Shown here: positions 44,887 to 55,026 of the stretch, piece after piece | Layout: each line of letters starts with the position of its first letter | How positions within the stretch are numbered: position 1 is the stretch's first letter | Assembly: GCA_963742865.1 (NCBI GenBank) | Contig: CAVUNW010000016.1 | Location: forward strand, 124,001 to 188,000 | Length of the DNA: 64,000 nt | Direction: 5' to 3' | From: Bog-532 sp963742865 | GTDB taxonomy: Bacteria > Actinomycetota > Actinomycetes > Streptosporangiales > Streptosporangiaceae | Program-made: the position numbers and the translations under genes | The notes under the pieces: model-generated | Seen by the model: the letters and a program-made list of their open reading frames with translations, nothing else | The model's database searches: none | Told to the model about the DNA's origin: nothing

Positions 44887-46005
44887 TCAGGAACGCCAGA
44901 TGAGGACGAGGGCGCAGTCGTCGGAGCTGCCCACGTCCCGCTGAAGGGTGGTCACCAGGTCGGCCGCACCGGCCTGGAAGCCCTTGGTGACCAGCTGCTC
45001 CGCTTCGCCGAGGAGCTTGTCGATGCCGGCGTCGATGTCCCGCCCCGGGGCCTCGACCAGGCCGTCGGTATAGAGCACGAGGGCGTCCCCGCGGCGCAGG
45101 ACCCCCTCCTCCGGGTTGGTGGGGACGCCCTGGAGATCGGGGACGACCCCGAGGACGATGCCACGCGCCCGGGTGATGCGCCACCGGCCACTGGCCGCTT
45201 CGTAGTGCACGGCCGGCGGGTGGCCGGCCGAGGAGACCACGTACTCCCCCGACGTCAGGTCGAGCGACAGGTGCACCGCGGTGACGAAGCCCTCGTTCCA
45301 CCGGCCGCGGCGCAGGTAGGCGTTGGCGGCGCCGAGGAAGTCGGTCCTCGGCACCGACCCCAGCAGGCCGCCCAGCGCCCCGGACAGCAGCAGCGCCCGG
45401 GTGCCCGCGTCGATGCCCTTGCCGGACACGTCGACCAGCGCGGCCTCCAGGGTCTTGCCGTCGGAGTACGAGACGACGAAGTCGCCGCCGAACGACGCCC
45501 CGCCCGCCGGGCGGAGGATCACGTCCGAGCCCCAGCCGTCGCCCAGCGGCGGCAGCTTGCCCTGCTCGCGGATCCGATCGCGGAGCTCGATGAGCATCTG
45601 GTCGCCGCGCAGGCCCTGCAGCCCGAGCTTCGCCCGCGTCCGCGCGAGCACATCGGCGAAGACCGCGGTCACCACGATCGTCGCGACGATGCCGGGGCCG
45701 GCCCGGTGGGACGTGATGTCGTAGGCCACCATCACGGCGGCGACCACGAACAGCACGCGCAGGGCCCGGACCCAGAGCAGCATGCCGCCCGCGAGGATCG
45801 GCAGGATGATCACGCCGGGCGAGAACCACCACACCGAAACGTGCACCGCCGCTATCCCGATGGCCACGATGGCCAGCGCGAGGCTGAAGGCCAGCCGCCG
45901 GTTCCGCGTGATGAACTGCCTGCTCAGCACCGCGCGCACCTGCTGCCCACGGACCCGGAGGCCGCGGCGGGCTCGCTGCGGATGACGCGCAGGGCGGGAA
46001 ACCAT
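44887..46005 (-). CDS. membrane-bound PP2C/SpoIIE-type serine phosphatase
   Basis: A 372-residue protein. The N-terminus holds four predicted membrane helices (about residues 35-115: FSLALAIVAIGIAAVHVSV, VIILPILAGGMLLWV, VLFVVAAVMVAYDI, IVATIVVTAVFADVL). The catalytic SpoIIE domain has FGGDFVVSYSDGKTLEAALVDVSGKGIDAG, SSAGHPPAVH, LRRGDALVLYTDGLVEA and SSDDCALVLIW, with metal-binding aspartates. In actinomycetes such proteins usually dephosphorylate anti-sigma-factor antagonists, but no partner is encoded next to it. It is divergent from the acetyltransferase gene. Confidence 0.9.
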   Translation of the reverse strand: MVSRPARHPQRARRGLRVRGQQVRAVLSRQFITRNRRLAFSLALAIVAIGIAAVHVSVWWFSPGVIILPILAGGMLLWVRALRVLFVVAAVMVAYDITSHRAGPGIVATIVVTAVFADVLARTRAKLGLQGLRGDQMLIELRDRIREQGKLPPLGDGWGSDVILRPAGGASFGGDFVVSYSDGKTLEAALVDVSGKGIDAGTRALLLSGALGGLLGSVPRTDFLGAANAYLRRGRWNEGFVTAVHLSLDLTSGEYVVSSAGHPPAVHYEAASGRWRITRARGIVLGVVPDLQGVPTNPEEGVLRRGDALVLYTDGLVEAPGRDIDAGIDKLLGEAEQLVTKGFQAGAADLVTTLQRDVGSSDDCALVLIWRS

Positions 46006-46148
46006 AATGGCGGCACTGTATCCGCATTCGGGACGTGATCACCGGCCGATGCGGCCCGGCGGCCTGCGCCGGCAGCCCGGCTACGCAGGGGCTTCCGGCG
46101 ACGTAAAAGGCTGGCTATCCGCGGCTGTCCGGGTGTACCAAGGCAAGC

Positions 46149-47393
46149 ATGACGGAGCGCTACCCGATCCGGCCGATCACCCCCGACGAGTTCGACGCCT
46201 TTCACCTCGTGGACGAGCACGCGTTCCACGGTGCACCGCTGACGGCCGAGCGACGGCCCAGGGTGCTGTCCCGTTTCGAGTTCGACCGGAGCCTCGCGGC
46301 GTTTGACGGCAGCATCCCGGTCGGCATCGCCGGGGCGTTCGGCTTCCGCCTGCGAGTGCCCGGAGCCTCCGCGGCGGCGGCCGGCGTGACCTGGGTGGCC
46401 GTACTCCCGTCCCATCGGCGGCGGGGCATCCTGCGCGGGATCATGCACCAGCAGCTGAACGACATCAGGGACCGCGGTGAGCCGATCGCCGTGCTGTGGG
46501 CCTCGGAGTCCGCGATCTACGGCCGCTACGGCTATGGCCGCGCATCCTGGCACGACACGTTCATGATCCGGCGCGGCGAGGGGGCGCTGACCCGGGACGT
46601 CCCCGTCGATCCGGGGCTCCGGCTGCGGATCACCGAGCCCGAGCAGGCACGTGCGGAAGTGGCCAAGGTCTACGACACGGTGCAGGAGATACGCCCGGGT
46701 TTCTTCGCCCGGAACGACCCGTGGTGGAACCAGGTCCTCAACGACCCCGAGGCGGAGCGGAAGGACGCGTCACCGCTGCGGTGCCTGCTGGCCGAGGACG
46801 ACGACGGCCCGCGCGGCTACGCGCTCTACTCCGGCATCGGCCGGTGGGACGACGAGCGGTTCCTGCCGGACGGCCAGCTTGACGTCCGGGAACTCGTCGC
46901 CGCCGATCCGGCGGCCAGCGCCGCGCTGTGGGGCGACCTGCTCAGCCGGGATCTGACCACCACCATCCGCGCCGCGATCCGGCCCGTCGATGACCCGCTG
47001 CTGTTCCAGCTGGCCGACCCGCGGCGGCTGCGCCCGATCGTCACCGACGGGCTGTGGGCCCGGCTCACCGACCTGCCCGCGGCCCTTTCGCGCCGCCGCT
47101 ACGCGTCCCCCGTCGACGTGGTCCTGAACGTGCACGACGAGATGTTCCCGGCCAACGAGGGCCCGTGGCGGCTCCAGGTCGACGAGTCCGGTGAAGCCGT
47201 CTGCGACCCCGTGGACAAGGCTCCCGACCTGTCGCTGGGCATCGCCGAGCTCGGCGCCGCCTACCTCGGTGGGACGCGCCTCGGCGCGCTGGCCGCCGCG
47301 GGCCGGGTCACCCAGCACCGGGCCGGCGCGGTGGCACGGCTGTCTACCGCCATGTCCTGGGACCCGGCCCCGTGGTGCCCCATCATCTTCTGA
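46149..47393 (+). CDS. Eis-family GNAT N-acetyltransferase
   Basis: A 414-residue intact protein with the Eis architecture. It has an N-terminal GNAT fold with the acetyl-CoA motif WVAVLPSHRRRGILRGIM, a second GNAT-like half (VLWASESAIYGRYGYGRASW) and a C-terminal sterol-carrier-like domain (DVVLNVHDEMFPANEGPWRL, LSLGIAELGAAYLGG). The C-terminal residues PIIF supply the terminal carboxylate used as general base in this family. Homologues acetylate multiple amines of aminoglycosides or peptides. The ATG at 46149 is natural. No operon partner is apparent. Confidence 0.9.
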   Translation: MTERYPIRPITPDEFDAFHLVDEHAFHGAPLTAERRPRVLSRFEFDRSLAAFDGSIPVGIAGAFGFRLRVPGASAAAAGVTWVAVLPSHRRRGILRGIMHQQLNDIRDRGEPIAVLWASESAIYGRYGYGRASWHDTFMIRRGEGALTRDVPVDPGLRLRITEPEQARAEVAKVYDTVQEIRPGFFARNDPWWNQVLNDPEAERKDASPLRCLLAEDDDGPRGYALYSGIGRWDDERFLPDGQLDVRELVAADPAASAALWGDLLSRDLTTTIRAAIRPVDDPLLFQLADPRRLRPIVTDGLWARLTDLPAALSRRRYASPVDVVLNVHDEMFPANEGPWRLQVDESGEAVCDPVDKAPDLSLGIAELGAAYLGGTRLGALAAAGRVTQHRAGAVARLSTAMSWDPAPWCPIIF

Positions 47394-47489
47394 CCTGCTC
47401 CCGATTAGCGCGCGATGACGGCCACCCGGAATGTCAGTGGCCCGTGGCAGACTGAGCTCAGGAGGCAGGGACGAGGACGCGAGGGGACC

Positions 47490-47777
47490 ATGCCAGGCAT
47501 GAAGGTCACGCTCAGTGCGGCCATGCGCGCCCGGGATGTGTCGCGGCCGCACGCGGACCACGAAGAAGCGGCCGAGGAGGCCGACGCGCGGGCCGCGGCG
47601 CCGCGCCCGGCCGGGCCAGCGCCGCGCTTCCGGGCGGCGGGCAGTTCCGGCGCGGACCAGCCCGCAGCGGGCGGCCGGGCGCGAGAGGAGAACGGCCGGG
47701 CGCGAGAGGAGAACGGAGAGCGTCCCGCTGCCGTTCCGAAGAGCGCGGACGGCCGTCCCCGGCGCAGGCGCCGCTGA
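47490..47777 (+). CDS. small disordered hypothetical protein
   Basis: About 95 residues from ATG 47490, which follows GAGGGG. It begins MPGMKVTLSAAMRARDVSRPHADHEEAAEEADARAAAPRP, then a Pro/Ala/Arg-rich part with a duplicated GRAREEN unit, and ends in an Arg run. The SAAMRARDVSRP opening looks like a conserved short motif followed by disordered sequence. The function is unknown. Confidence 0.5.
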   Translation: MPGMKVTLSAAMRARDVSRPHADHEEAAEEADARAAAPRPAGPAPRFRAAGSSGADQPAAGGRAREENGRAREENGERPAAVPKSADGRPRRRRR

Positions 47778-47859
47778 GGGACGGCGGGCGGCTCAGGCAG
47801 GCTCCGGGCGGCCGGGCGGCCGCACAGCCGCAAGAGGAGCTGGGGGGCGCCTGGCCTGG

Positions 47860-48327
47860 CTACGGGGCCGGGCGGAGCTTGCCGGTCTTCTCGTACTCGG
47901 CGATCTCGGCCAGCCGCCGGGCGTGCCGCTCGATCCCGGAGAACGGGGTCTCTATGAAGACCTTGGCGAAGGCGAGCGCGTCCTCCATGGGGTACATCCG
48001 GCCCCCCAGGCTCAGCACGTTGGCGTCGTTGTGCTGCCGGGCCAGCTGGGCGGTCTCCACCGTCCAGGCCAGCGCCGCACGGACCCCGGGGATCTTGTTC
48101 GAGGCGATCTGCTCGCCGTTCCCCGACCCGCCGATGACAATGCCGAGGCTGCCCGGGTCCTTGACCACGCTGTCCGCCGCGCGCATCACGTACGGCGGGT
48201 AGTCGTCGTCCTCCTGGTAGACCTGCGGCCCGCAGTCGACCGGCTCATGCCCGGCTTCAGACAGCCAGGCGATAAGGCGGCCCTTGAGCTCGAATCCCGC
48301 GTGATCAGATCCCAGATATACGCGCAC
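47860..48327 (-). CDS. rpiB: ribose-5-phosphate isomerase B
   Basis: A 155-residue enzyme of the pentose phosphate pathway that interconverts ribose 5-phosphate and ribulose 5-phosphate. It starts VRVYLGSDHAGFELKGRL at GTG 48325-48327. The phosphate-binding loop is IVIGGSGNGEQIASNKIPGVRAAL, and LARQHNDANVLSLGGRM is also diagnostic. Length is normal. The longer upstream frame is only repeat sequence, so the GTG is preferred despite a weak ribosome site. The rpiB, DsbA-like, pepN neighbourhood is familiar from Streptomyces-like chromosomes. Confidence 0.93.
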   Translation of the reverse strand: MRVYLGSDHAGFELKGRLIAWLSEAGHEPVDCGPQVYQEDDDYPPYVMRAADSVVKDPGSLGIVIGGSGNGEQIASNKIPGVRAALAWTVETAQLARQHNDANVLSLGGRMYPMEDALAFAKVFIETPFSGIERHARRLAEIAEYEKTGKLRPAP

Positions 48328-48339
48328 GCACGTAACGTA

Positions 48340-48578
48340 CCGTGCTAGCCCGGGGGGCGCCGTGCTGACCCGGGGGGACGACCCCCCGGAACCCCCCGCT
48401 GCGCTCCGCGCCCCGCGGCGGTACATCGCCGACACACCGGCCACTCACCGGGCCCAAGGGCCCGGTTCGCTGTGCTGACCCGGGGGGCGACCCCCCGGAA
48501 CCCCCCGCTGCGCTCCGCGCCCCGCTGGGGTACTTCGCCGAGACACCGGCCACTCACCGGGCCCAAGGGCCCGGTTCG
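48340..48578. repeat. 110-bp tandem repeat with paired hairpins
   Basis: Two near-identical units of about 110 bp run from 48362 and from 48472, with a short fragment of a third before them. Each unit has a hairpin of CCGGGGGG against CCCCCCGG and a second, ACCGGGCCCAAGGGCCCGGT, near its end. Frames through the units are by-products. The remaining gap to 48721 holds no gene. Confidence 0.85.
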
Positions 48579-48721
48579 TTAGGCCGGTATGAACGCCTCG
48601 CCGTAACCCGCGCCTATTTGCCGCCGTTATGCGCCGGCGGCTCAACCTGGCGCGGGGACCGGGGTCGCCGTAACCCGTTGTCGTGCTCCTCGTAGGTCCG
48701 TTAAGGGGTATTGATCGTGGG

Positions 48722-49339
48722 TTAGTCGAAGATGGGGTCGCGGGTGCGGGAGCGCTTCAGCTCGAAAAAGCCGTCGGTGCCGGCGATCAGCTGCACCCCA
48801 TCCCACAGGCGGCCCGCGGCCTCACCACGCGGGATCGGCGAAACCACCGGGCCGAAGACCGACATCCCGTTGACCGAGATCACCGGCGTGCCCACCTCGT
48901 AACCCACGCGGTCCATGCCGTCGTGGTGACTGGCCCGCAGCGCCTCGTCGTACTCGGTGGATTCGGCGGCGTCGGCCAGGCTGATGGGCAGGCCCGCCTC
49001 CTCGAGCGCAGCCTCGTAGGTCGCGCGCTCGCGGGGCGCCTTCTCGTGGTGGAAACGCGTGCCCAGCGCGGTGTAGAGCCGGCCCAGCACCTCGGGCCCG
49101 AACTGCTGCTCGGCCGCGATGCAGATCCGGACCGGGCCCCAGCCGGTGGCCAGGAGCTCCCGGTAGCGCTCGGGCAGGTCCTCCTTGTCCGCGTTCAGCA
49201 CGGACAGGCTCATCACATGCCAGCGGGCTGTGACCGGGCGCGCCTTCTCCACTTCGAGCATCCACCGCGAGGCGATCCAGGCCCAGGGACAGATAGGGTC
49301 AAACCAGAAATCGACAACGGTGGTTTCCTGCTCAGCCAT
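48722..49339 (-). CDS. DsbA-family thioredoxin-fold protein with a single active-site cysteine
   Basis: A 205-residue protein resembling actinobacterial mycothiol-dependent nitroreductases and disulphide isomerases of the DsbA class: VVDFWFDPICPWAWIASRWMLEVE, WHVMSLSVLNADKEDL and GTPVISVNGMSVFGPVVSPIPRG (cis-proline region). The active site reads CPWA, so the second cysteine of the usual CPWC is alanine. A monothiol mechanism with mycothiol is likely (inference). No signal peptide is present, so it acts in the cytoplasm. It is divergent from pepN. Confidence 0.85.
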   Translation of the reverse strand: MAEQETTVVDFWFDPICPWAWIASRWMLEVEKARPVTARWHVMSLSVLNADKEDLPERYRELLATGWGPVRICIAAEQQFGPEVLGRLYTALGTRFHHEKAPRERATYEAALEEAGLPISLADAAESTEYDEALRASHHDGMDRVGYEVGTPVISVNGMSVFGPVVSPIPRGEAAGRLWDGVQLIAGTDGFFELKRSRTRDPIFD

Positions 49340-49547
49340 GCGCGCTCCTCGTTAGGCGGGTTTGACGAAGCTGGCCCGCGGCCCGCGGCCCAGCCTTCGG
49401 CCCGGGGTACGCCAGCGACAACCCGGTGCCAGCGCGGCTCATTCCGCGCTCCCGTGGGAGGATGCCAGGGCGGCGCGCTCCGGGGGAGGGCGGCGCACCC
49501 AGGGGAACAGGCGAACCGCAGGCGCAGAGGGTGAAGGGAATCCGTAG

Positions 49548-52075
49548 GTGGCAGACAACCTCACTCGTGATGAGGCCAGCGCACGCGCTGACCTCATCAC
49601 CGTCTCGTCGTACCAGGTCGAGCTCGACCTGACCGGCGGCGAGAGCACGTTCCCATCGGTCACCGTGGTGAGGTTCCGCTGCGGCACGCCCGGCGCGGGG
49701 ACGTTCGTCAACCTGACCGCCCCGGAGGTACGCGAGATCACGCTCAACGGGGAGCCGGTCAGCCTGGGCGCCTTCGACGGGGACCGGATTACGCTCAGCG
49801 GCCTGGCCGCCGAGAACGTGCTCCGGGTGGTCGCGGACTGCGCGTACTCGCGCAGCGGCGAGGGCCTGCACCGGTTCACCGACCCGGCCGACGGCAGCGT
49901 GTACATGTACTCCGACCTGGAGACATTCGACGCGCACCGGATCTACGCCTGCTTCGATCAGCCCGACATGAAGGCCACCTACGAGCTGACCGTCACCGCG
50001 CCGGAGGACTGGCAGGTCGTCTCCAACATGGCGCCCGTGGAGCGCGGGCCCGCGGGTGAGACCGCCGCGCGCTGGCACTTCCCGCCGTCCCCGGTCATGT
50101 CCACGTACATCACGGCGGTCGCGGCCGGCCCGTACCACGTCGTCCGGGATTCGCACGACGGCATCCCGCTCGGGATCTACTGCCGGCAGTCGCTGGCCGG
50201 GTACCTGGACGCGGACGAGATCTTCGAGGTCACCAAGCAGGGCTTCGGCTTCTACCACGCGGCGTTCGGCGTTCGGTACCCGTTCGGCAAGTACGACCAG
50301 CTCTTCGTGCCCGAGTTCAAGGAAGGCGCGATGGAGAACGCGGGCTGCGTCACCTTCCTGGAAAGCTACATCTTCCGGTCCCGGGTCACCGACTTCGCCC
50401 ACGAGGCGCGCGCCGAGACGATCCTGCACGAGATGGCGCACATGTGGTTCGGTGACCTGGTCACGATGCGCTGGTGGGACGACCTGTGGCTGAACGAGTC
50501 CTTCGCCACCTGGGCGGGCACGCTGGCCGAGGCCGAGGCGACCCGCTGGACGTCGGCCTGGACCACGTTCGCCCAGCTGTACAAGGCATGGGCGTACCGG
50601 CAGGACCAGATGCCGTCCACCCATCCCATCGCCGCGGACATCCCCGACATCCACGCGGTCGAGGTGAACTTCGACGGCATCACCTACGCCAAGGGCGCGG
50701 CTGTGCTGAAGCAGCTCGTCGCGTACGTGGGCCGGGACAACTTCCTGGCCGCGGTGCGCCGGTACTTCGCCGCGCACGCGTGGGGAACGCCGCCCTGGCG
50801 GACCTGCTGGCCGCGCTGGAGGAGACGTCCGGCCGTAACCTGGCCGAGTGGTCCAGGGAATGGCTGGAGACCGCGGGCGTGAACACGCTGCGCCCCGAAT
50901 ACGAGACCGACGCGGACGGCCGGTTCACCTCCTTCGCCGTACGGCAGGAGGCCCCCGCCGAATACCCCGTGCTGCGATCGCACCGGATCGCGATCGGGCT
51001 CTACGACCGGACCGCGGACGGGCTGGTCCGGCGGCGGCGGGTGGAGACCGACACGGGCGGCGCACTGACCGTGATCCCGGAACTGGCCGGGGATCAGCGG
51101 CCCGATCTGGTGCTCGTCAACGACGACGACCTCACCTACGCCAAGATCCGGCTCGACGACCACTCGCTGGGCACGCTGATCCAGGCCATCGGCGAGTTCC
51201 GCGACCCGCTGCCCGCGGCGCTGGCCTGGTCCGCCGCGTGGGACATGTGCCGGGACGCGGAAATGGCGGCCCGCGACTACGTGCGCCTGATCCTGCTCGG
51301 CGTCGATTCGGTGACCGACATCAGCGTGGCGCAGACCCTGCTCCGGCAGACGGCCCAGGCGGTCCGGCGGTTCGCCGACCCGGCGTGGGAGCTCACCGGG
51401 CTGGAGCTGATGGCGGACACGCTGCACGACCTGCTGATCGCCGCGGCGCCCGGCAGCGACGCTCAGCTCGCCTACCTCCAGGCGCTGGCCGGGGTCGCGA
51501 TCTCCGACCGGCACCTCACCCTGCTGCGCAGCCTGCTGGACGGGACGGCGATGTTCGAGGGGCTCACCATCGACACCGACCTGCGCTGGACGCTGCTGCA
51601 CCGGCTGGTCAGCCGGGGCTGGGCCGGATTCGGTGAGATCGAGGCGGAACTGGAGCGGGACAAGACCGACGCCGGCGAGCGGCACGCCGCCTCCTGCCGC
51701 GCCGCCACCCCCGATCCGGAGGTGAAGCGGACGGTGTGGGAGGAGATCGTCAGCGGCAAGCTGCCCAACGCGACGTTCCGCGCCACGCTGGGCGGGTTCG
51801 CCGATCCGGACCAGCGCCCGCTGATCGAGAAGTTCCGCGATCCGTACTTCGCCGTCCTCGCGGACATCTGGCGGGAGTGGAGCTCGGACATGGCCCAGCG
51901 GTTCGTCACCATCGGCTACACGATCTGCCCCATCTCGGTGGAGACGATCCGCCTCACGGACGACTACATCGCGAAGACCCAGCCGCCCGCGGCGCTGCGG
52001 CGCCTGCTGGTGGAGGGCCGCGACGATGTGGCCCGCGCCCTCCGCTGCCGCGAACGCGACGCTCTGGCCACCTGA
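49548..52075 (+). CDS. pepN: aminopeptidase N, M1 family (one frameshift)
   Basis: About 842 residues once one missing G near 50793 is restored, joining YFAAHAWG to NAALADLLAALEETSG. Features are YMYSDLETFDAHRIYACFDQPDMKATYELTV, the substrate motif EGAMENAGCVTF, the zinc motif HEMAHMWFGDLVTMRWWDDLWLNESFATW (HExxH and the distant Glu), and the ERAP1-like C-terminal helical domain. It removes N-terminal residues from peptides in the cytoplasm. GTG 49548 is the start; purines (GAAGGGAA) precede it. Confidence 0.93.
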
Positions 52076-52177
52076 GCTCCGCGCCGCCCCTGAGGGGCCG
52101 TCGCCCCTTGAGGGGCCGGGGATTAGCAGCGAAGCCGGCTCCTCTATGGTCATGCTGGCCAGTTTTATCCGCGCTTT

Positions 52178-53062
52178 TTAGCCGCGCTGGGCTTTGGCGG
52201 GCCGGGGGGCGGCGAGGGAGACGATTTCGCCGAGGCGGCGGATGTGCTCGTGGCCGTCCGGAGCGGGGCAATAGCCGTGCGGGTCCAGGTGCACGGGGCG
52301 GACGCCCGCCGCGATCGCGCCGGCCACGTCGTAGCGGAGGCTGTCCCCCACGTGCACGACCGTGCTCCGATCGGCGGTGGGCATGCCCAGCGCGTCCAGG
52401 GCCAGGGCGAAGATGGCCGGGTCGGGCTTGGACACGCCGACGACGGCCGAATCGATGACGACGCCGACCTCGACGCCGCCGGGGGCCGTGCCGGGGACAC
52501 CATCGGCCGAGCCGGGTACGTCCCCGTTTGCGCCGGGGACACCGGTTGCGGCGGGGACACCGGTTGCGGCGGGGACACCGGTTGCGGCGGGGGCACCGCC
52601 CGTTGCGCCGGCGTCCTCGCCGGGTGCGTAACAGACCTCAAGCTGGCGGAGCGCTTGCTCGACCTCTCCCGTCGAGTTGGAGACGATGCCGAGCGGCAGC
52701 CCCAGGGCGGCGATGCCGCGCAGCGCGTCGACCACCCCCGGGCCCACGTGCGTCCAGGAGAATCCGTCGGTCAGGCCCACGATGTCCGCGGCCACGGTGG
52801 GCGCGTCCGCGGGCGGAACGCCGCAGGCAGCGACGAAATCCTGCAGGTACTCGAGCCACCACTGGCCGCCCGGCGGCTCCCGCCCGGGTGTGTCGCAGTC
52901 AGCCATGGCCCGGTAGTGCGCGCGCTCCAGGTCGGCCACGGTGGGCTGCAGGCCGGCGGCGTGCAGCGGCGGGAGCAGGAGTTCCGGCGAAGGGAAGATC
53001 ATGACACCGCCCGCGTCAAGCAAGATCGCGTTCACGTCGGGCGTGGGACGTCCGTTAGACAC
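52178..53062 (-). CDS. HAD-superfamily hydrolase with repeat insertion
   Basis: A 294-residue HAD hydrolase. Motif I is AILLDAGGVMIF; the second aspartate of DxD is replaced by glycine (DAGG). Motif II is LGIVSNSTGEV, motif III KPDPAIFALALDALGM, and motif IV TVVHVGDSLRYDVAGAIAAGV. Between motifs II and III about 45 low-complexity residues are inserted, including three GVPAAT repeats encoded by an 18-bp minisatellite (about 52531-52595). The missing DxD aspartate suggests altered chemistry. The start ATG at 53060-53062 is natural. The substrate is unknown. Confidence 0.85.
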   Translation of the reverse strand: MSNGRPTPDVNAILLDAGGVMIFPSPELLLPPLHAAGLQPTVADLERAHYRAMADCDTPGREPPGGQWWLEYLQDFVAACGVPPADAPTVAADIVGLTDGFSWTHVGPGVVDALRGIAALGLPLGIVSNSTGEVEQALRQLEVCYAPGEDAGATGGAPAATGVPAATGVPAATGVPGANGDVPGSADGVPGTAPGGVEVGVVIDSAVVGVSKPDPAIFALALDALGMPTADRSTVVHVGDSLRYDVAGAIAAGVRPVHLDPHGYCPAPDGHEHIRRLGEIVSLAAPRPAKAQRG

Positions 53063-53106
53063 GACGCAAGCCTATTGCTCCCGGCCAGCCCGGGGTCTGG
53101 AGGCAC

Positions 53107-54526
53107 TCATAGCCGGGACGTGACCTCATCGGCCTCATCGGCCGGACGGGCATTGCCGCGCGGCAGGACATCCCAGACGCTCGGGGACTCGGGTACGCCA
53201 CCGAATGCGTTCAGGCCGGCGGTTGCGCGGCCGCCGACGGCGCTCAGGCCGCGCGTGGTGCTGATCATCTGCACCTGGTTCCGGCCGTCCCGCTTGGCGC
53301 GGTACAGGGCCGCGTCCGCCGCCGCGAGCAGTTCGCTCAGTTCACGGCGCGAGCCGGCGTCCAGCGCCGCCACCCCCAAGGAGACGGTGACCTGAACCGC
53401 CTGGCCGTCCGAGGTTCGCAGCGAGAGCCCTGAGATGTGGTCACGCACCCGGTCCGCGATGCGGAACGCATCCACCGCGCGGGTATGCGGCAGCAGCAGC
53501 ACGAACTCTTCCCCGCCGAACCGGCCAGCCGAGTCGTACTCGCGCAGCACGCCGGGCAGGCACTGGGCGATCTCCTTCAGCACCTCGTCCCCGAACAGGT
53601 GGCCATAGGTGTCGTTGACCAGCTTGAACCAGTCGATGTCGAGGACGGCCACGGCCAGCGCCATCCGGGCCCGGACGGCCCGTGCCACCTCGGCTTCGCC
53701 TCGCGCTCCCAGGTCCGCGCGTTCAGCAGCCCGGTCTTGGCGTCGGTGCGCGAGTCGTTCAGCAGCTGGGCGTGGCTGAGGGAGCGCTGCAGCAGCACGA
53801 GCACGGGCAGCGCCACCGGGGCCAGGAAGATGTTCCCGGCCACGCCGAACGTGAGCATCGTCGCCGATGCACATCTCGGCCAGCTCGTTGTACAGGGGCT
53901 CGCGCTGGAAGGTGTCCCGGATCACCGTCGCGCTCGGATCGGTGCCTTTGATCGCGATCAGGATCAGCAGCCTTGTTCAGCACGGCCTTGACCAGGGTGC
54001 TGAACATAACGGCTCCGCAGCCAGGCCAGACGCGTACAGCGCGGTCGCCGATGCGGGAGCCCCGTATCAGCCTGTCCAGCAGATGGAACGTCACCGACGC
54101 GCTGGCGAAGGACAGGCCGATGCGCGGCCGCGGTGTAAACCCGCCGGTAGAGGGCACCCGGCGGACCCGCCACTGCATGAGCGGCTACCGGGAGAATCGG
54201 AGAGACCAGCGCATACGCGGGCGGGAGCAGGATGGCGATCGCCAGCTCCCATACGCCGTACACATCGTTGTTCACGCCCGTGCGGTCCCGCTGCTTCCGT
54301 CTGAGCTCAACCGTGGCGGCCGCGCAGGCCATGAGCGGTGCCGAAACAGGAAAAGGTCATGCGGGCGTGAAGGTGACGAAACGATACCGCGACCCCGATG
54401 GCCGCGGCGTGGACGGCAACCGCCAGCGACGATGAACAGCCACCAGCCAGCCGGGGCAGCTCCCACAGGGGCCACACGCGCACGGAAACCGCCCACCGAG
54501 CCAGGCTGCGACGAGCGGAACGCCAT
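53107..54526 (-). CDS. membrane GGDEF diguanylate cyclase (several frameshifts)
   Basis: Pieces in all three frames line up into one protein: a start MAFRSSQPGSVGGFRARV (ATG 54524-54526, GAGGAGG upstream), membrane segments (WWLFIVAG, WELAIAILLPPAYALVSPILPVAAHAV, LTFGVAGNIFLAPVALPVLVLL), the linker LLNDSRTDAKTGLLNARTWERE and the catalytic domain VAVLDIDWFKLVNDTYGHLFGDEVL with signature RFGGEEF. The GGEEF motif is intact, so cyclic-di-GMP synthesis is expected if the gene is whole. At least four frame changes are needed between about 53700 and 54430, more than anywhere else here, so true decay is possible. It lies divergent from the micro-ORF array. Confidence 0.7.
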
Positions 54527-54956
54527 CGGCACCTCCTCGATGGTCAGCGCTGTCGCCCGCAGCGGGCGCTGGTCTAAGTGTGCCGCATTGTCACAGAGAA
54601 CGATACCTACTGTCAGGTAATGACTACACCACGGCATAAATGCCGCTTCAGGTTGGCAAACAGTGTCTCAGCTGGCTCATTGTTACGGCGGTGCCGTGAA
54701 ATCATCCTGTACTGGATATTTCCGACATTACCGACATGCGCGCATATGCCCGAGACGTTCCCATGGGGCCCGTCCGGGGGCGGACAGCGGCCGCGGAAGG
54801 ACCGTCATGGGCACCGACGACAGCCGTCTGCCCGTGCCCGGGCATTCAGTGTGTCGCCGCCGCCCGAGGAAGGCTTCCCGGGCGCACCACCGCGCCAGGC
54901 CGCCGGGCTCCGGCCCGCTCTCATCCGCCAGGCAAATCGACCGGAAGGAGCCCGCC
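54527..54956. other. leader gap before the micro-ORF array
   Basis: No gene is supported in these 430 bases. A 14-bp palindrome CGGCATAAATGCCG lies at 54632-54645 and could be an operator between the GGDEF gene and the array. One plus frame runs without stop into the first micro-ORF (ending DRKEPAMRTASWG), but it lacks codon bias and a ribosome site. Confidence 0.5.
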
Positions 54957-54980
54957 ATGCGCACCGCGTCCTGGGGCTGA
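54957..54980 (+). CDS. micro-ORF 1, peptide MRTASWG
   Basis: Seven codons and TGA, with GGAAGGAG ending 6 bases before the ATG. It is the only unit with alanine at position 4 and uses TCC for serine. Confidence 0.65.
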   Translation: MRTASWG

Positions 54981-55026
54981 CCCGCCAGACCGCACCCTCG
55001 TCTATCCAGAGAAAGGAGCCGGCGCC

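Noticed and set aside
48305..48645. Small frames rich in RGAERSGGFRG between rpiB and the DsbA-like gene
   Set aside because: They are readings of the 110-bp repeats with no ribosome site.
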